From NCBI GenBank assembly GCA_947165485.1, contig CAMVAP010000007.1:16652-80651 (forward strand): DNA of 64,000 nucleotides, in the 5' to 3' direction. Positions within the stretch are counted from its first letter, which is position 1, and the number at the start of each line of letters is the position of its first letter. The notes beneath the pieces were generated by a model. That model had not been told where the DNA came from. It saw only the letters and a program-made list of their open reading frames with translations, and did no database searches. Below are positions 18,225 through 27,965 of this stretch, in pieces. Source of the stretch: an uncultured Prevotellaceae bacterium (GTDB lineage: Bacteria > Bacteroidota > Bacteroidia > Bacteroidales > Muribaculaceae). The translations under genes were made by a program, and so were the position numbers.

Positions 18225-19568
18225 TTATTTCTTGATGGGATACAGATGGAGTAGGTAAAGCATGATGACAATAATGGCAGCAGGGAAGAGCGAGAACAGT
18301 GCCCAAACCATGTTGCGGACTGATTCCTCGTCGGTGATGGTTACCACCGTCTGACCTGTGGCAGGGTCTGTACCCGAGATGAAACCGGCAATGCCCAACA
18401 GCAGTGCAACCAGCGAACCCGAGATGGCCGTGCCAAACTTCTGTGCCATCGTACCCGACGAGAAGATGAGGCCCGTCGATGAGGTGCCGTTCATCTCGGT
18501 GGCATAATCGGCCACGTCGGCATACATCGACCACAGCAGCGGGGAATAGAATCCCACGCCAACCGAAGTGAGGATGACGATGCCCACCAGTACCCAAATG
18601 TACTTGGGATCCATCGGCACAAAGAAGAAGGCGATGGAGGTCACCATGCAGATGATGGCTGCAACGGCAAAGGCTTTGCGCTTTGAGCCCATCCACTGGG
18701 TGAACTTGGGTGACAGACCTCCAAAGATCATGCAGGTCACCTCGCCAAAGGTCATGAACACCGTGTAGTTGATGATCAGGCCGCTCACGGTCACATCACC
18801 GTGCAGGCAGTATTCCATCAGGTAACCGGCCACGGCATAGCGGAAGCCGTTGAAGAAGTTGGTGCAGATGCCGATGAGTGTCAGGTATATCCAGGGCTTG
18901 TTCTTGAGCAGGTCGGCAAAAGGCTTGAAGGAGAACTTCTCGGCACGAATGGGTTTCAGACGCTCCTTGGTCAGCAGACCGCAGGCCAGTGTCATGATAG
19001 TGGCCACAAATCCCAGACCAGCGCCCAGCACGGCATATTGATGTGCCTCGGTGCCGCCAACCATCTTCTGCAGATAGGGGAACGAGAGCAGGGTGATAAA
19101 GCCCATGGCATAGGCACCTACCATGCGGAACGACGAGAACTGGTTCTTCTCGTTGTCATCATCGGTCATCACGCCCAGCAGCGAGCCGTAAGGCACGTTG
19201 ACGGCAGTGTAAACGGCCATCATGAGCAGATAGAGCGTGTAGGCATAGATGCGCTTGCCCACGGGGCCAAAGTCGGGAGTATAGAGCAGCAGGGCGAATA
19301 CCAGGCCCAAGGGGATGGCACCGAATATGAGCCAGGGGCGATAGGTGCCCCAGCGCGACTGTGTGCGGTCGGCCAGACTGCCCATCAAGGGGTCGGTGAC
19401 GACGTCAAACATGCGGGCGATGAGCATCAGCGTTGCCGTGTCGGCAACCGTGAGGCCAAAGACGTTGGTGAAAAACAACGGGAATGCGATTGACATTACT
19501 TTCCAGGTAATGCCTCCGGCAGCCGCATCACCCAGGGCGTAGCCGATTTTTTCTTTTAAACTTGCCAT
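18225..19568 (-). CDS. MFS/GPH-type sugar permease (probably mannobiose)
   Basis: 447 residues with about 12 hydrophobic segments. N-terminal KEKIGYALGDAAAGGITWKV and MFDVVTDPLMGSLADRT are hallmarks of the glycoside-pentoside-hexuronide (GPH) cation symporters. It sits between the GH130 and epimerase genes, the same set as in the mannobiose pathway described in Bacteroides fragilis, so mannobiose or manno/gluco-disaccharides are the likely cargo across the inner membrane. Translationally linked to the epimerase gene (1-bp gap). Confidence 0.85.
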   Translation of the reverse strand: MASLKEKIGYALGDAAAGGITWKVMSIAFPLFFTNVFGLTVADTATLMLIARMFDVVTDPLMGSLADRTQSRWGTYRPWLIFGAIPLGLVFALLLYTPDFGPVGKRIYAYTLYLLMMAVYTAVNVPYGSLLGVMTDDDNEKNQFSSFRMVGAYAMGFITLLSFPYLQKMVGGTEAHQYAVLGAGLGFVATIMTLACGLLTKERLKPIRAEKFSFKPFADLLKNKPWIYLTLIGICTNFFNGFRYAVAGYLMEYCLHGDVTVSGLIINYTVFMTFGEVTCMIFGGLSPKFTQWMGSKRKAFAVAAIICMVTSIAFFFVPMDPKYIWVLVGIVILTSVGVGFYSPLLWSMYADVADYATEMNGTSSTGLIFSSGTMAQKFGTAISGSLVALLLGIAGFISGTDPATGQTVVTITDEESVRNMVWALFSLFPAAIIVIMLYLLHLYPIKK

Positions 19569-19642
19569 TTTATTAATAATTAGCAGTGAGAGGAGTCGGG
19601 AAATGTTTTCAGTCCGTCACCTCGTTGATGATTCGTTATTAT

Positions 19643-20815
19643 TTATTCTTTATGGGTTGATCGGTTCTTCTCGATGAGTCGCTTGATGGTCTCCACGCTG
19701 GCCGTGGTGGTCAGCCCGTCCTGTGGCGTGTTCATGCAGTAGTCCACCAGGCGGTCGATGGTCGAGGTGGCTACATGCAGGCGGGTGTCGCTTGAGGCGT
19801 AGTAGATGAAGACGCGTCCGTCCTCGTCGGCAATCCAGCCGTTAGAGAAGACCACATTCATCACGTCACCGATATACTCACCTCCCTCGGGAACGAGGAA
19901 ATAGCCGCCAGGTTGTGCGATAACGCGCGTGGGATCGTCGAGTGCTGTCATGTACATATATAATACATAACGCAGTCCCGAGGCGCAGCCGCGCACGCCG
20001 TGGGCAAGATGCAGCCAGCCTTGCGGTGTCTTGATAGGGTGGGGACCCTCGCCATTTTTCACTTCCATGATGGTGTGATAGTGGCGCGCGTTGATGATTT
20101 TCTCATCAACGATTTCGGCATGGGTGATATCATCCACCAGAGCCCAGCCGATGCCACCGCCGCTGCCTGCGTCGATGAAGCCGTCTTGGGGACGGGTATA
20201 GAAGGCATACTTGCCGTTTACAAACTCGGGGTGAAGCACCACGTTGCGCTGCTGGCTCTTGCTCTTGAGGTCGGGCAGGCGTTCCCAGTTCTTGAGGTCA
20301 CGGGTGCGGGCAATGCCGGCAGTAGCCGTGGCAGCGCTCAGGTCTCCTGGGCAAGTGTCATCGGGACGCTCGGCGCAAAAGACGCCGTAGATCCAACCGT
20401 CTTCATGGGCCGTGAGGCGCATGTCGTAGATATTGGTGGCGGGAACCGCATCATCGGGCATCGTGATAGGCTCGGGCCAGAATCGGAAGTTGTCCACGCC
20501 GTTTGGACTCTCGGCCACAGCGAAGAACGACTTGCGGTCGGCACCTTCAACCCTCACGACAAGGACATATTTGCCCTGCCATTTGATGGCGCCTGCATTG
20601 AGCGTCGCGTTCATCATGATGCGTTGCATCAAGTAGGGGTTGTCCTGCTCGTTGAAGTCATAGCGCCACTCCAGCGGAGTATGCTCGGCGGTGATGATGG
20701 GATTCTTGTATTTCTCGTAGATGCCGTTGCCCCAAGCGAGGGGTTCATTCTTGCGGCTTAGCAACTCCTCGTGGTGCTTGCGCAAAGCGGTGATTTTATT
20801 TTTGAATCCACTCAT
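19643..20815 (-). CDS. GH130 4-O-beta-D-mannosyl-D-glucose phosphorylase
   Basis: 390 residues, no signal peptide, matching GH130 subfamily 1 in length. Five-bladed propeller motifs are seen: NPYLMQRIMMNATLNAGAI, VLVVRVEGADRKSFFAVAES, the catalytic Asp region PATNIYDMRLTAHEDGWIYG, HPEFVNGKYAFYTRPQDGF and SSDTRLHVATSTIDRLVDY. Reaction: mannosyl-beta-1,4-glucose plus phosphate to mannose-1-phosphate plus glucose, in the cytoplasm, using the product of the epimerase two genes downstream. Gap to the permease gene is 74 bp. Confidence 0.9.
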   Translation of the reverse strand: MSGFKNKITALRKHHEELLSRKNEPLAWGNGIYEKYKNPIITAEHTPLEWRYDFNEQDNPYLMQRIMMNATLNAGAIKWQGKYVLVVRVEGADRKSFFAVAESPNGVDNFRFWPEPITMPDDAVPATNIYDMRLTAHEDGWIYGVFCAERPDDTCPGDLSAATATAGIARTRDLKNWERLPDLKSKSQQRNVVLHPEFVNGKYAFYTRPQDGFIDAGSGGGIGWALVDDITHAEIVDEKIINARHYHTIMEVKNGEGPHPIKTPQGWLHLAHGVRGCASGLRYVLYMYMTALDDPTRVIAQPGGYFLVPEGGEYIGDVMNVVFSNGWIADEDGRVFIYYASSDTRLHVATSTIDRLVDYCMNTPQDGLTTTASVETIKRLIEKNRSTHKE

Positions 20816-20913
20816 TTGATATTATTGTAGTAGTTATATTGTTGTATTTTAGTTAACTGAATGTTCTAGCATTCTTGAAGGCTCTAGCGTTTACATGACC
20901 TGGCCATTGGCTT

Positions 20914-22203
20914 TTACTTGCTTCTCAATTGGTCCATGAGCCACTGGAGCCATTCGTCCCATTGTTCCTGGTACCAGAAGTGGGCCGTCTGTTGATAGAC
21001 ACTCAACTTCTTGGGGGCGGTTACCACGTTGTAGGTCGCATAGGCGGTCGTGGGAGGCACCACATCGTCGTTGTAGCCAAACGAGAACCAACCCGGGCAG
21101 GTGATGCGGCGGGCGAAGTTCACGCCATCGTAATAACGCGAGGTCTCAATCTTGTCCTGACTGGCCCTACGCTGCTCGGGCGACATCCAGTAGAAATAAT
21201 GGGGCCAACCGCAAGCCACGCCCTGGAGCGATGCCGTGTGGTCGCACAGGGCCGAGTGCACAGCACCGTAGCAGCTCACGCGCTTGTCGAGTCCAGCCGT
21301 TGTCAGCGACAGGAAACCGCCCTGGCTGCTGCCTGTCACGCCCAGGTTCTTGCCGTCCCAGTCGGTGTATTGCTCAATGTAGTCGATGGCACGCACGCAA
21401 CCCACGATCACGCGCTTGTAATAACTCTTGTCACGGTCGTCCATGCCATATTCCCAATAGCAGTTGAGAGCACCATTAGCCAGGTTGTCATAGACGCTCT
21501 GCGGCAGGTTCACGTCGATGCCGTGGATGCCAATCTCGAGTGTGATGAATCCTTGTGAAGCTGTATAGACGTCGCCTTGATAAGGGCGTACACCGGCACC
21601 GGGCACTCGCAGCAGGGCTGGGTATTTGCCGGGTTTGACAGGCTCACACAGGATGCCATAGGTGCGGCTTCCCCAACGCACGTTGTGGAACGAGACTTGA
21701 TAGACGTTCACGTCTTGTGTGCAGCGCTCGGGCAACAACGTCTTGGTGGGCTCTAGTTTGGTCCAGCGGGCCTCCTCGATAGCTTTTGACCAAAATTGGT
21801 CAAAATCTTTCGGCTCAACTGTTGTGGGCATCAGTTTCTCGGGAGAGTAGGCTGCGGTGCACCATGCCGAGTAATCCTTGCCACCCACGTGAGCGGTGAC
21901 TTTCAGGCGATAAAAGCCCGGAGTCGTCATCTGGCCCGTGTAACTCATAGTCCCCTTTTTCAAGGTGGTTGATTTCTTCACGTCTGGATACATTTCGGGG
22001 CCGGCTTCATAGTCGATGTCAACGTTGTCGAGCAATGTGCCCGAGCGGCGCACCTCGACATTGAACTTGCATTTCTCGCCCACTTGATAGTTCCAGTCTT
22101 GATGATCTGGCTCCACGGTAACCACGATGTTGTTACCAATAATCTGCGCCTCAAGCGGCAGTACCACTAGGAGCAGCAATAAGCACAATAGTTGACGTTT
22201 CAT
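20914..22203 (-). CDS. CE7-type acetyl esterase, exported
   Basis: 429 residues. Signal peptide (MKRQLLCLLLLLVVLPLEAQ), an N-terminal sandwich domain of about 100 residues, then an acetylxylan-esterase (AXE1, CE7) alpha/beta hydrolase: nucleophile Ser in VTGSSQGGFLS, Asp in GYNDDVVPPTTAY and His in QQTAHFWYQEQW. CE7 enzymes deacetylate small xylo- or other acetylated oligosaccharides; in this locus acetylated mannan or glucomannan pieces are the likely substrate. First gene of the minus-strand operon, with a divergent promoter region of 600 bp to susC. Confidence 0.85.
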   Translation of the reverse strand: MKRQLLCLLLLLVVLPLEAQIIGNNIVVTVEPDHQDWNYQVGEKCKFNVEVRRSGTLLDNVDIDYEAGPEMYPDVKKSTTLKKGTMSYTGQMTTPGFYRLKVTAHVGGKDYSAWCTAAYSPEKLMPTTVEPKDFDQFWSKAIEEARWTKLEPTKTLLPERCTQDVNVYQVSFHNVRWGSRTYGILCEPVKPGKYPALLRVPGAGVRPYQGDVYTASQGFITLEIGIHGIDVNLPQSVYDNLANGALNCYWEYGMDDRDKSYYKRVIVGCVRAIDYIEQYTDWDGKNLGVTGSSQGGFLSLTTAGLDKRVSCYGAVHSALCDHTASLQGVACGWPHYFYWMSPEQRRASQDKIETSRYYDGVNFARRITCPGWFSFGYNDDVVPPTTAYATYNVVTAPKKLSVYQQTAHFWYQEQWDEWLQWLMDQLRSK

Positions 22204-22810
22204 TAGAAGAATGTTATTAGGTTATTTAATGTGGCAAAATTAATTGTATTTCCTAAATTGGAATGCTACTATTTTTACCAACTCTTGTACTTTTTTAATA
22301 TTTTTGGGCCTTTAAATTAATCAAAGGTGGGTAAATTATCAAGAAAAGCACGATTTTGTTATATTTTTGATTGAAAATCGATATATGGGTAGTCAGTATA
22401 TGCTGGCGTGACATCTCGCGTCTCATGACATGGTCTATTTGTTTAAAGTACCAGACTATAGTAGCGTTCAGTAAAGCTAGTCACCATTGTAATTAATTGG
22501 TTTTTCGGTACTTATGTTAATCTTGAACCCTCAAGACCCTTTAGCTGTATTAGCTTTATTGTGAAATTCCAGCTATAGGGTGTTCAGCTTCTTGGTTTTA
22601 GCGACATGCCGTTATTTAGCAATGGTTTTCAGTCAAAATGTCAAGAAAGTGTCAATATGGAGCAAAAAATAGTTTATGATGTTGGATGATTCACATTAAC
22701 TTTGCAACGATTTTATTTTATAAAATTGTGTTAGTAAGAATACGTTCTTCGGACAGCAACAATATTAACTCAAATCAATATACAATTTCATTAATATCTA
22801 ACCAAGACCT
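22204..22810. promoter_or_regulatory. Divergent promoter region between esterase operon and susC
   Basis: 607 bp, AT-rich, no credible gene. A minus-strand -7 element TAATTTTG (plus-strand 22235-22242) precedes the esterase; a plus-strand -7 element TAACTTTG at 22697-22704 precedes susC, giving a leader of about 100 nt. The middle 350 bp may hold operator sites, but no clear inverted repeat was recognised. No regulator gene lies next to this locus. Confidence 0.5.
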
Positions 22811-25800
22811 ATGAATTTTAATTACTGTAAAAAATCTATGATTGCGGCCATTTGCTCGCTAACTATGCTGAGCGTGGCGCCGCAAGCGTTTGCAGCCAGC
22901 AGCGGGGGTGTCAACTCGCCTCAGCAGTCGGCACAGCAGACCAAGAGGATTACGGGTGTGGTGAGCGATGCCACGGGTCCGGTTATCGGGGCCACAATTG
23001 CCGTGAAGGGTACGTCCAACGGCACCAGCACCGACTTTGACGGACGGTTCTCGCTCAACGTTAGCCCGGGTCAGACACTGGTAGTGACTTCAGTGGGCTA
23101 TCTCGCTAAGGAAGTGAAGGTTGGCCAGGAGAACAACTACGAAATTTTTATTGAGGAAGACCACCAGCTTCTTGATGAAGTCGTCGTGGTGGGTTATGGT
23201 ACGATGAAGAAGAGCGACATCAGCGGTTCCAGTGTATCACTGGGCGAAAAGGCTGTGAAGGGCTCTATCATCACTTCGCTGGACCAGTCGCTGCAAGGCC
23301 GTGCAGCTGGTGTTACCGCTGTTCAGACCAGTGGTGCTCCTGGTTCAAGTTCTTCAATCCGCGTGCGTGGTACCGCAACGATCAACGCCAACGCTGAACC
23401 TCTCTATGTCATCGATGGTGTGATTGTTCAAGGCGGTGGCTCGTCGGGTGCCGACTTCGGACTGGGCGACGCGCTGGGTAACGGTTCGGTTTCGACCATC
23501 TCTCCGCTGTCAACCATCGATCCCGCCGACATCGTTTCGATGGAAATCTTGAAGGACGCCTCGGCAACCGCCATCTATGGTGCGCAGGGTGCTAACGGTG
23601 TTGTACTGATTACCACCAAGCATGGTAAGGCCGGTGAGGCTAAGTTCTCATACAATGGTATGCTGGCCGTGAACCGCCAGGCCAAGCGCCTTGACATGAT
23701 GAACCTGCGTGAGTTTGCCACGTTCTACAACAACCTGGTACAACAGGGTGAGACACAGGCCAACGCTTACTACAGCGATCCCATGATGCTGGGTAAGGGT
23801 ACCAACTGGCAAGATGCAGTCTTCCAGACCGCATTCCAGCACAGCCACCAGATCAGTGCTCAGGGCGGTACCGATAAGATTCAGTACTACGTCTCGGGTT
23901 CTTACATGAGCCAGGAAGGTACTATCATCGGTTCTAAGTTCGACCGTTTCTCGGTTCGTACCAACCTTGACTCTCAACTCAACAGCTGGTTGAAGTTGGG
24001 TTTGAACGCCACGTTCTCTAATACCAACGATAACCTGAAGCTCGCCGACAGTGACGAGGGTATCATCAACTACTCGTTGACCACCATCCCCTCAATTCCT
24101 ATCTATAATGTTGACGGCAGCTACAGCAGCATCTCCCAGGAAGGCTACACCAACCCCAACCCTGTTGCGCTGGCTATGCTGGACAAGATCCTGCTCAACC
24201 GTAAGAAATTGACCGGTAACATCTTCTTTGAGGTTAATCCCAATTTCTTGAAAGACATCGTTTGGCACGCCGAGCTTGGTTACGACATCTCGTCGTCTAA
24301 GGGTGAACAGTGGGAACCCACCGTTAACCTGGGTACCTGGAGCCGTACCACCAACAGCAGTTCGGTTCAGAAGAACTCAAGCACCTTCTGGCAGTTGAAG
24401 AACTATTTGACCTATAGCAAGGTCTTTGCCGACCGTCACAACCTGACCGCCATGCTCGGTCAAGAGTGCTGGGAGTCGAAATATGACTACTCGAGTGTAG
24501 CCAACACCCTGCTGCCCTCTGACGAGGTTCACAATCCCAAGCTGGGTCAGGGCTCGCCCCAAATCAACTACGGCTTTGGCAGCTCGTCGATGGCTTCGTT
24601 CTTCACCCGTTGGACCTACAGCTACGATAACCGTTACAATGCAACCTACACCTACCGCTATGACGGTAGCTCCAACTTCGGCCCCTCTAACCGCTGGGCA
24701 GGTTTCCACTCGCTCGCCGGTTCGTGGCGATTTACCAACGAGAAGTTCATGGAGAACGTGAATTGGCTCACCAACGGTAAGCTGCGTCTGGGTTGGGGTC
24801 AGACTGGTAACTCCAACATCGGTGGTTACCTGTGGGGTACCACTATCGCTATGATCAAGTCTTCGCTGGGCACGGCCTACAAGCCTCAGAACCTCCCCAA
24901 CGAGAGTGTGAAGTGGGAGAAGCAGGAGCAGTTCAATGTCGGTCTCGACCTGGGCTTCCTGTACGACCGCATCAGCCTCGTTGTTGACTGGTATCGCAAG
25001 GAGTCGAAGGACATGCTGATGAACCTGCAGTTGCCCTCTTACATGGGCACTTCGGGTAACGCGTCTTCGGCCTTGACGGCACCCATGGGCAACTATGGCC
25101 ACATCCGCAACACTGGTCTCGAGATCACCTTGAGCACTCACCCCATCGTTGGCGCGTTTGAATGGGATTCAGAGGCACAGATTTCGTTCAACAAGAACAA
25201 ACTGATCGCTCTTGACGGTACCGATAATGCCCAGATCGTGGGCTACGGTCAGTGGACCGACGTGGTCAGCGTGAGCAACGTGGGCGAGAGCCTGTTCAAC
25301 TTCTACGGCTATAAGACCGACGGTGTTTACACCTCGCTCGAGGATATCCAGACCTCGCCCAAGGCCGAGAAGTATCCCGCTAACGGCGTGTTCTCAAAGA
25401 ATACCACCGTGTGGGTCGGCGATGTGAAGTATAAGGACATGAACGGTGACGGTGTCATCGACGAGAACGACCGCACCAACATCGGTTCGCCGCTGCCCAA
25501 GTTCACCTTCGGTTGGACCAATACCTTCCGTTACAAGAACTTCGACCTGAGCATCTTTATCAACGGCTCTTATGGCAACAAGGTGTTCAACTACATGAAG
25601 ATGAAACTCACCCACATGAACTCGACTTGGACCAACCAGCTTGTTGACGTGCTCGACTGCACCACGCTGGCTCCCATCGATCCTAATAAGGATTACTCGG
25701 CAGGCGTTGACCGTGGCGATGGCCAGCTCGTTTGGAACTGGTATGATGACATCACCAACGTGCGCATCGACAAGCAAGGCAAGCTGCCTCGCGCCTCGAT

Positions 25801-26095
25801 TATGGACCCCAACGACAATGATCGCATCAGCGACCGTTACATCGAGGACGGAAGCTACATCCGTCTCAAGAACATCACGCTGGGTTACACGTTCCCCAAG
25901 CGCCTCGTAGGCAAGCTCGGTCTTGAGACACTGCGTCTGCAGGTGAACATCCAGAACCTGCTCACGATAACTGGTTATGACGGCTACGATCCCGAAATCG
26001 GTGCTAGCACGGCATCTAACCATGTGATGGGTCTTGACAACGGACGCTATCCGTCGCCCACGACCTATAGCTTTGGTGTTAATGTTACTTTCTGA
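22811..26095 (+). CDS. SusC-like TonB-dependent outer-membrane transporter of the mannan locus
   Basis: 1094 residues. Signal peptide ending ...APQAFA, then a carboxypeptidase-D regulatory-like domain (about 45-120; TGVVSDATGPVIGATIAV, STDFDGRFSL), the SusC plug starting with LLDEVVVVGYGTMKKSDISG (about 125), the plug motif LYVIDGVIVQGG and EILKDASATAIYGAQGANGV, and a 22-strand barrel ending in an aromatic-terminated strand (SFGVNVTF). Imports oligosaccharides with TonB energy together with the SusD lipoprotein 42 bp downstream. Substrate is inferred from the neighbouring GH26, GH130 and epimerase genes: beta-mannan oligosaccharides. Confidence 0.92.
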   Translation: MNFNYCKKSMIAAICSLTMLSVAPQAFAASSGGVNSPQQSAQQTKRITGVVSDATGPVIGATIAVKGTSNGTSTDFDGRFSLNVSPGQTLVVTSVGYLAKEVKVGQENNYEIFIEEDHQLLDEVVVVGYGTMKKSDISGSSVSLGEKAVKGSIITSLDQSLQGRAAGVTAVQTSGAPGSSSSIRVRGTATINANAEPLYVIDGVIVQGGGSSGADFGLGDALGNGSVSTISPLSTIDPADIVSMEILKDASATAIYGAQGANGVVLITTKHGKAGEAKFSYNGMLAVNRQAKRLDMMNLREFATFYNNLVQQGETQANAYYSDPMMLGKGTNWQDAVFQTAFQHSHQISAQGGTDKIQYYVSGSYMSQEGTIIGSKFDRFSVRTNLDSQLNSWLKLGLNATFSNTNDNLKLADSDEGIINYSLTTIPSIPIYNVDGSYSSISQEGYTNPNPVALAMLDKILLNRKKLTGNIFFEVNPNFLKDIVWHAELGYDISSSKGEQWEPTVNLGTWSRTTNSSSVQKNSSTFWQLKNYLTYSKVFADRHNLTAMLGQECWESKYDYSSVANTLLPSDEVHNPKLGQGSPQINYGFGSSSMASFFTRWTYSYDNRYNATYTYRYDGSSNFGPSNRWAGFHSLAGSWRFTNEKFMENVNWLTNGKLRLGWGQTGNSNIGGYLWGTTIAMIKSSLGTAYKPQNLPNESVKWEKQEQFNVGLDLGFLYDRISLVVDWYRKESKDMLMNLQLPSYMGTSGNASSALTAPMGNYGHIRNTGLEITLSTHPIVGAFEWDSEAQISFNKNKLIALDGTDNAQIVGYGQWTDVVSVSNVGESLFNFYGYKTDGVYTSLEDIQTSPKAEKYPANGVFSKNTTVWVGDVKYKDMNGDGVIDENDRTNIGSPLPKFTFGWTNTFRYKNFDLSIFINGSYGNKVFNYMKMKLTHMNSTWTNQLVDVLDCTTLAPIDPNKDYSAGVDRGDGQLVWNWYDDITNVRIDKQGKLPRASIMDPNDNDRISDRYIEDGSYIRLKNITLGYTFPKRLVGKLGLETLRLQVNIQNLLTITGYDGYDPEIGASTASNHVMGLDNGRYPSPTTYSFGVNVTF

Positions 26096-26137
26096 CATTC
26101 ATGGTTAACGGTTTAAATATTCTAACTATTTAAAGAT

Positions 26138-27925
26138 ATGAAACTATTCAAGATTAAATATATCATTGCTCTGGCATTCGTTGCGCTGACCATGACTTCA
26201 TGCGAGGACTTCCTCGATCGACCCAATGAGGACAGCTACAACGCAGGGAACTACTACAAGACCGACGAGCAGTGCATTGCAGGCGTCAACTACCTGTACA
26301 ATTCTCCCTGGTATGACTACCAGCGTGGTTTCTTTAAAGTGGGTGAGGGACTTTCGGGCAACCTCTACATGAGCAATTCGCCTTACTGTGAGTTCACCCT
26401 GAACGGTACCGACCAGGACTTGGTGAACATGGCTTACTCGCTGTGGGCTGTTATTGGTCACTCAAGCACCGTCTATAACTACATTAACAACAGCAACGGT
26501 CCTTCACAGGCTGTTAAGGATCAGACGATGGGTGAATGCCTCGTCTGGAAGGCAATGGCCTATTTCTATCTGGTTCGCTCATTTGGTGAGGTGCCCATCG
26601 TGCACAACAACACCGAGGAACTCGAAGGTGCCTATAATACTAAGGAGAAGGTTTGGCGTTCTGACGTCTATGAGTACATCATCATGACGCTTGAGAAAGC
26701 CCGTGAACTCCTTGCTGGTATCAAGACGCCCACCAACGGTCGTGTTGACTATTATTCAGCAACCGGTCTGCTGGCCAAGGTTTACTGGATGAAGGCTGGT
26801 ATCAGCGGCACCATCAATGGTGACGACATGGCCATGGCTGCCCAGTATGCCAAGGAAGTGATTGACAACAGTGGCCGCACGCTCATGGAGAACTATGAGG
26901 ACATCTTCCGCGGTCACAACAACAATTGTGCCGAGAGCCTTATCGCTTGGCGTTGGACTGCCGACGGCAACGTTTGGACCGCTCAGAACTCACTCGAGAG
27001 TGACCTGGGTCTGACCGGCTTCGAGGGCTACAGTGCCACTTGGGGCGACTGGACCTCTCCTTCGGTTGACCTGCAGGAAGCCTTTGGCATCAAGCTGCTG
27101 GAGAACAGCCCCGACATGTGGCTCAACAACGTTGACAGCCGTCTGAAGGCTACCATGATGCTGCCCGGTTACACCTATTCCTACTTCTGGCGTGATCATG
27201 AAATCGACAGCACTACCCATGAGATGGGCTTCGATTATCTGAAGTTTATGTTCGACACCAAGTATAACAAGTCGGCTGGTGGCCAGCTCAACTCGGGTAC
27301 CGGAGCCAACTGTGTGAAGCACCTGTATGGCAACACTGCCGACCACGTTGCTGAGTTCGGACATTCTGATGCCCGCATGGCCAGCTCGCTATCGACCCAC
27401 CTGCTGCGTCTTGCCGACATATATCTGATTTATGCCGAGGCCAAGATGGGTACTGCCAAATCGACTACCGACGGTAGCGCCATCGACGCATTCTATGCAG
27501 TGCACCACCGCGCAGTCAGGAACGCTCAGCGTCCCAGTGTCATCACCTTTGACGACATCTGGAAAGAGCGTCGCTTGGAACTCGCCTTCGAGGGTGACCG
27601 TTGGTTTGACTACGTGCGCGTGTCTTACTTCGATCCCGACTTCTGCGTTGCCGAACTCAGGGCTCAAAAGCGCAGCACGTTCTATGGCCTGAGCGACATC
27701 TACAAGACCTATGCCGAGACCGGTATCTGGTCGATCACCGAGTCGGCTGGCTATAACGATGCCCAGTCTGCTCCCAATCCCGAGGCTATGATGAAGACCA
27801 GCCCCGACGGCAGCAAGCGTTACTTCTTCATGCCCTTCCCGCAGGAAGACGTTGTGTTCAACCCCAACCTGGGCAGCAATGTTGACGGTGTCCATGTTGA
27901 CGTGAGAGCAACTTACAGTTATTGA
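26138..27925 (+). CDS. SusD-like glycan-binding lipoprotein of the mannan locus
   Basis: 595 residues. Lipoprotein signal with Cys in ALTMTSCEDFLDRPNED. RagB/SusD family features: YYKTDEQCIAGVNYLYN near the N-terminus, TPR-like helices (CLVWKAMAYFYLVRSFGEVPIV), ADIYLIYAEAKMG and the C-terminal IWKERRLELAFEGDRWFDYVR. It forms the lid of the SusC transporter at the cell surface and binds the imported glycan. Confidence 0.92.
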   Translation: MKLFKIKYIIALAFVALTMTSCEDFLDRPNEDSYNAGNYYKTDEQCIAGVNYLYNSPWYDYQRGFFKVGEGLSGNLYMSNSPYCEFTLNGTDQDLVNMAYSLWAVIGHSSTVYNYINNSNGPSQAVKDQTMGECLVWKAMAYFYLVRSFGEVPIVHNNTEELEGAYNTKEKVWRSDVYEYIIMTLEKARELLAGIKTPTNGRVDYYSATGLLAKVYWMKAGISGTINGDDMAMAAQYAKEVIDNSGRTLMENYEDIFRGHNNNCAESLIAWRWTADGNVWTAQNSLESDLGLTGFEGYSATWGDWTSPSVDLQEAFGIKLLENSPDMWLNNVDSRLKATMMLPGYTYSYFWRDHEIDSTTHEMGFDYLKFMFDTKYNKSAGGQLNSGTGANCVKHLYGNTADHVAEFGHSDARMASSLSTHLLRLADIYLIYAEAKMGTAKSTTDGSAIDAFYAVHHRAVRNAQRPSVITFDDIWKERRLELAFEGDRWFDYVRVSYFDPDFCVAELRAQKRSTFYGLSDIYKTYAETGIWSITESAGYNDAQSAPNPEAMMKTSPDGSKRYFFMPFPQEDVVFNPNLGSNVDGVHVDVRATYSY

Positions 27926-27965
27926 TACTTTAGTTTGACACCTATTCTATTAAAGATTAAAGAAA

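Noticed and set aside
22204..22810. A hidden small gene or riboswitch in the 607-bp divergent gap
   Set aside because: No frame with a start and reasonable composition and no recognisable aptamer structure; only promoter elements are supported.
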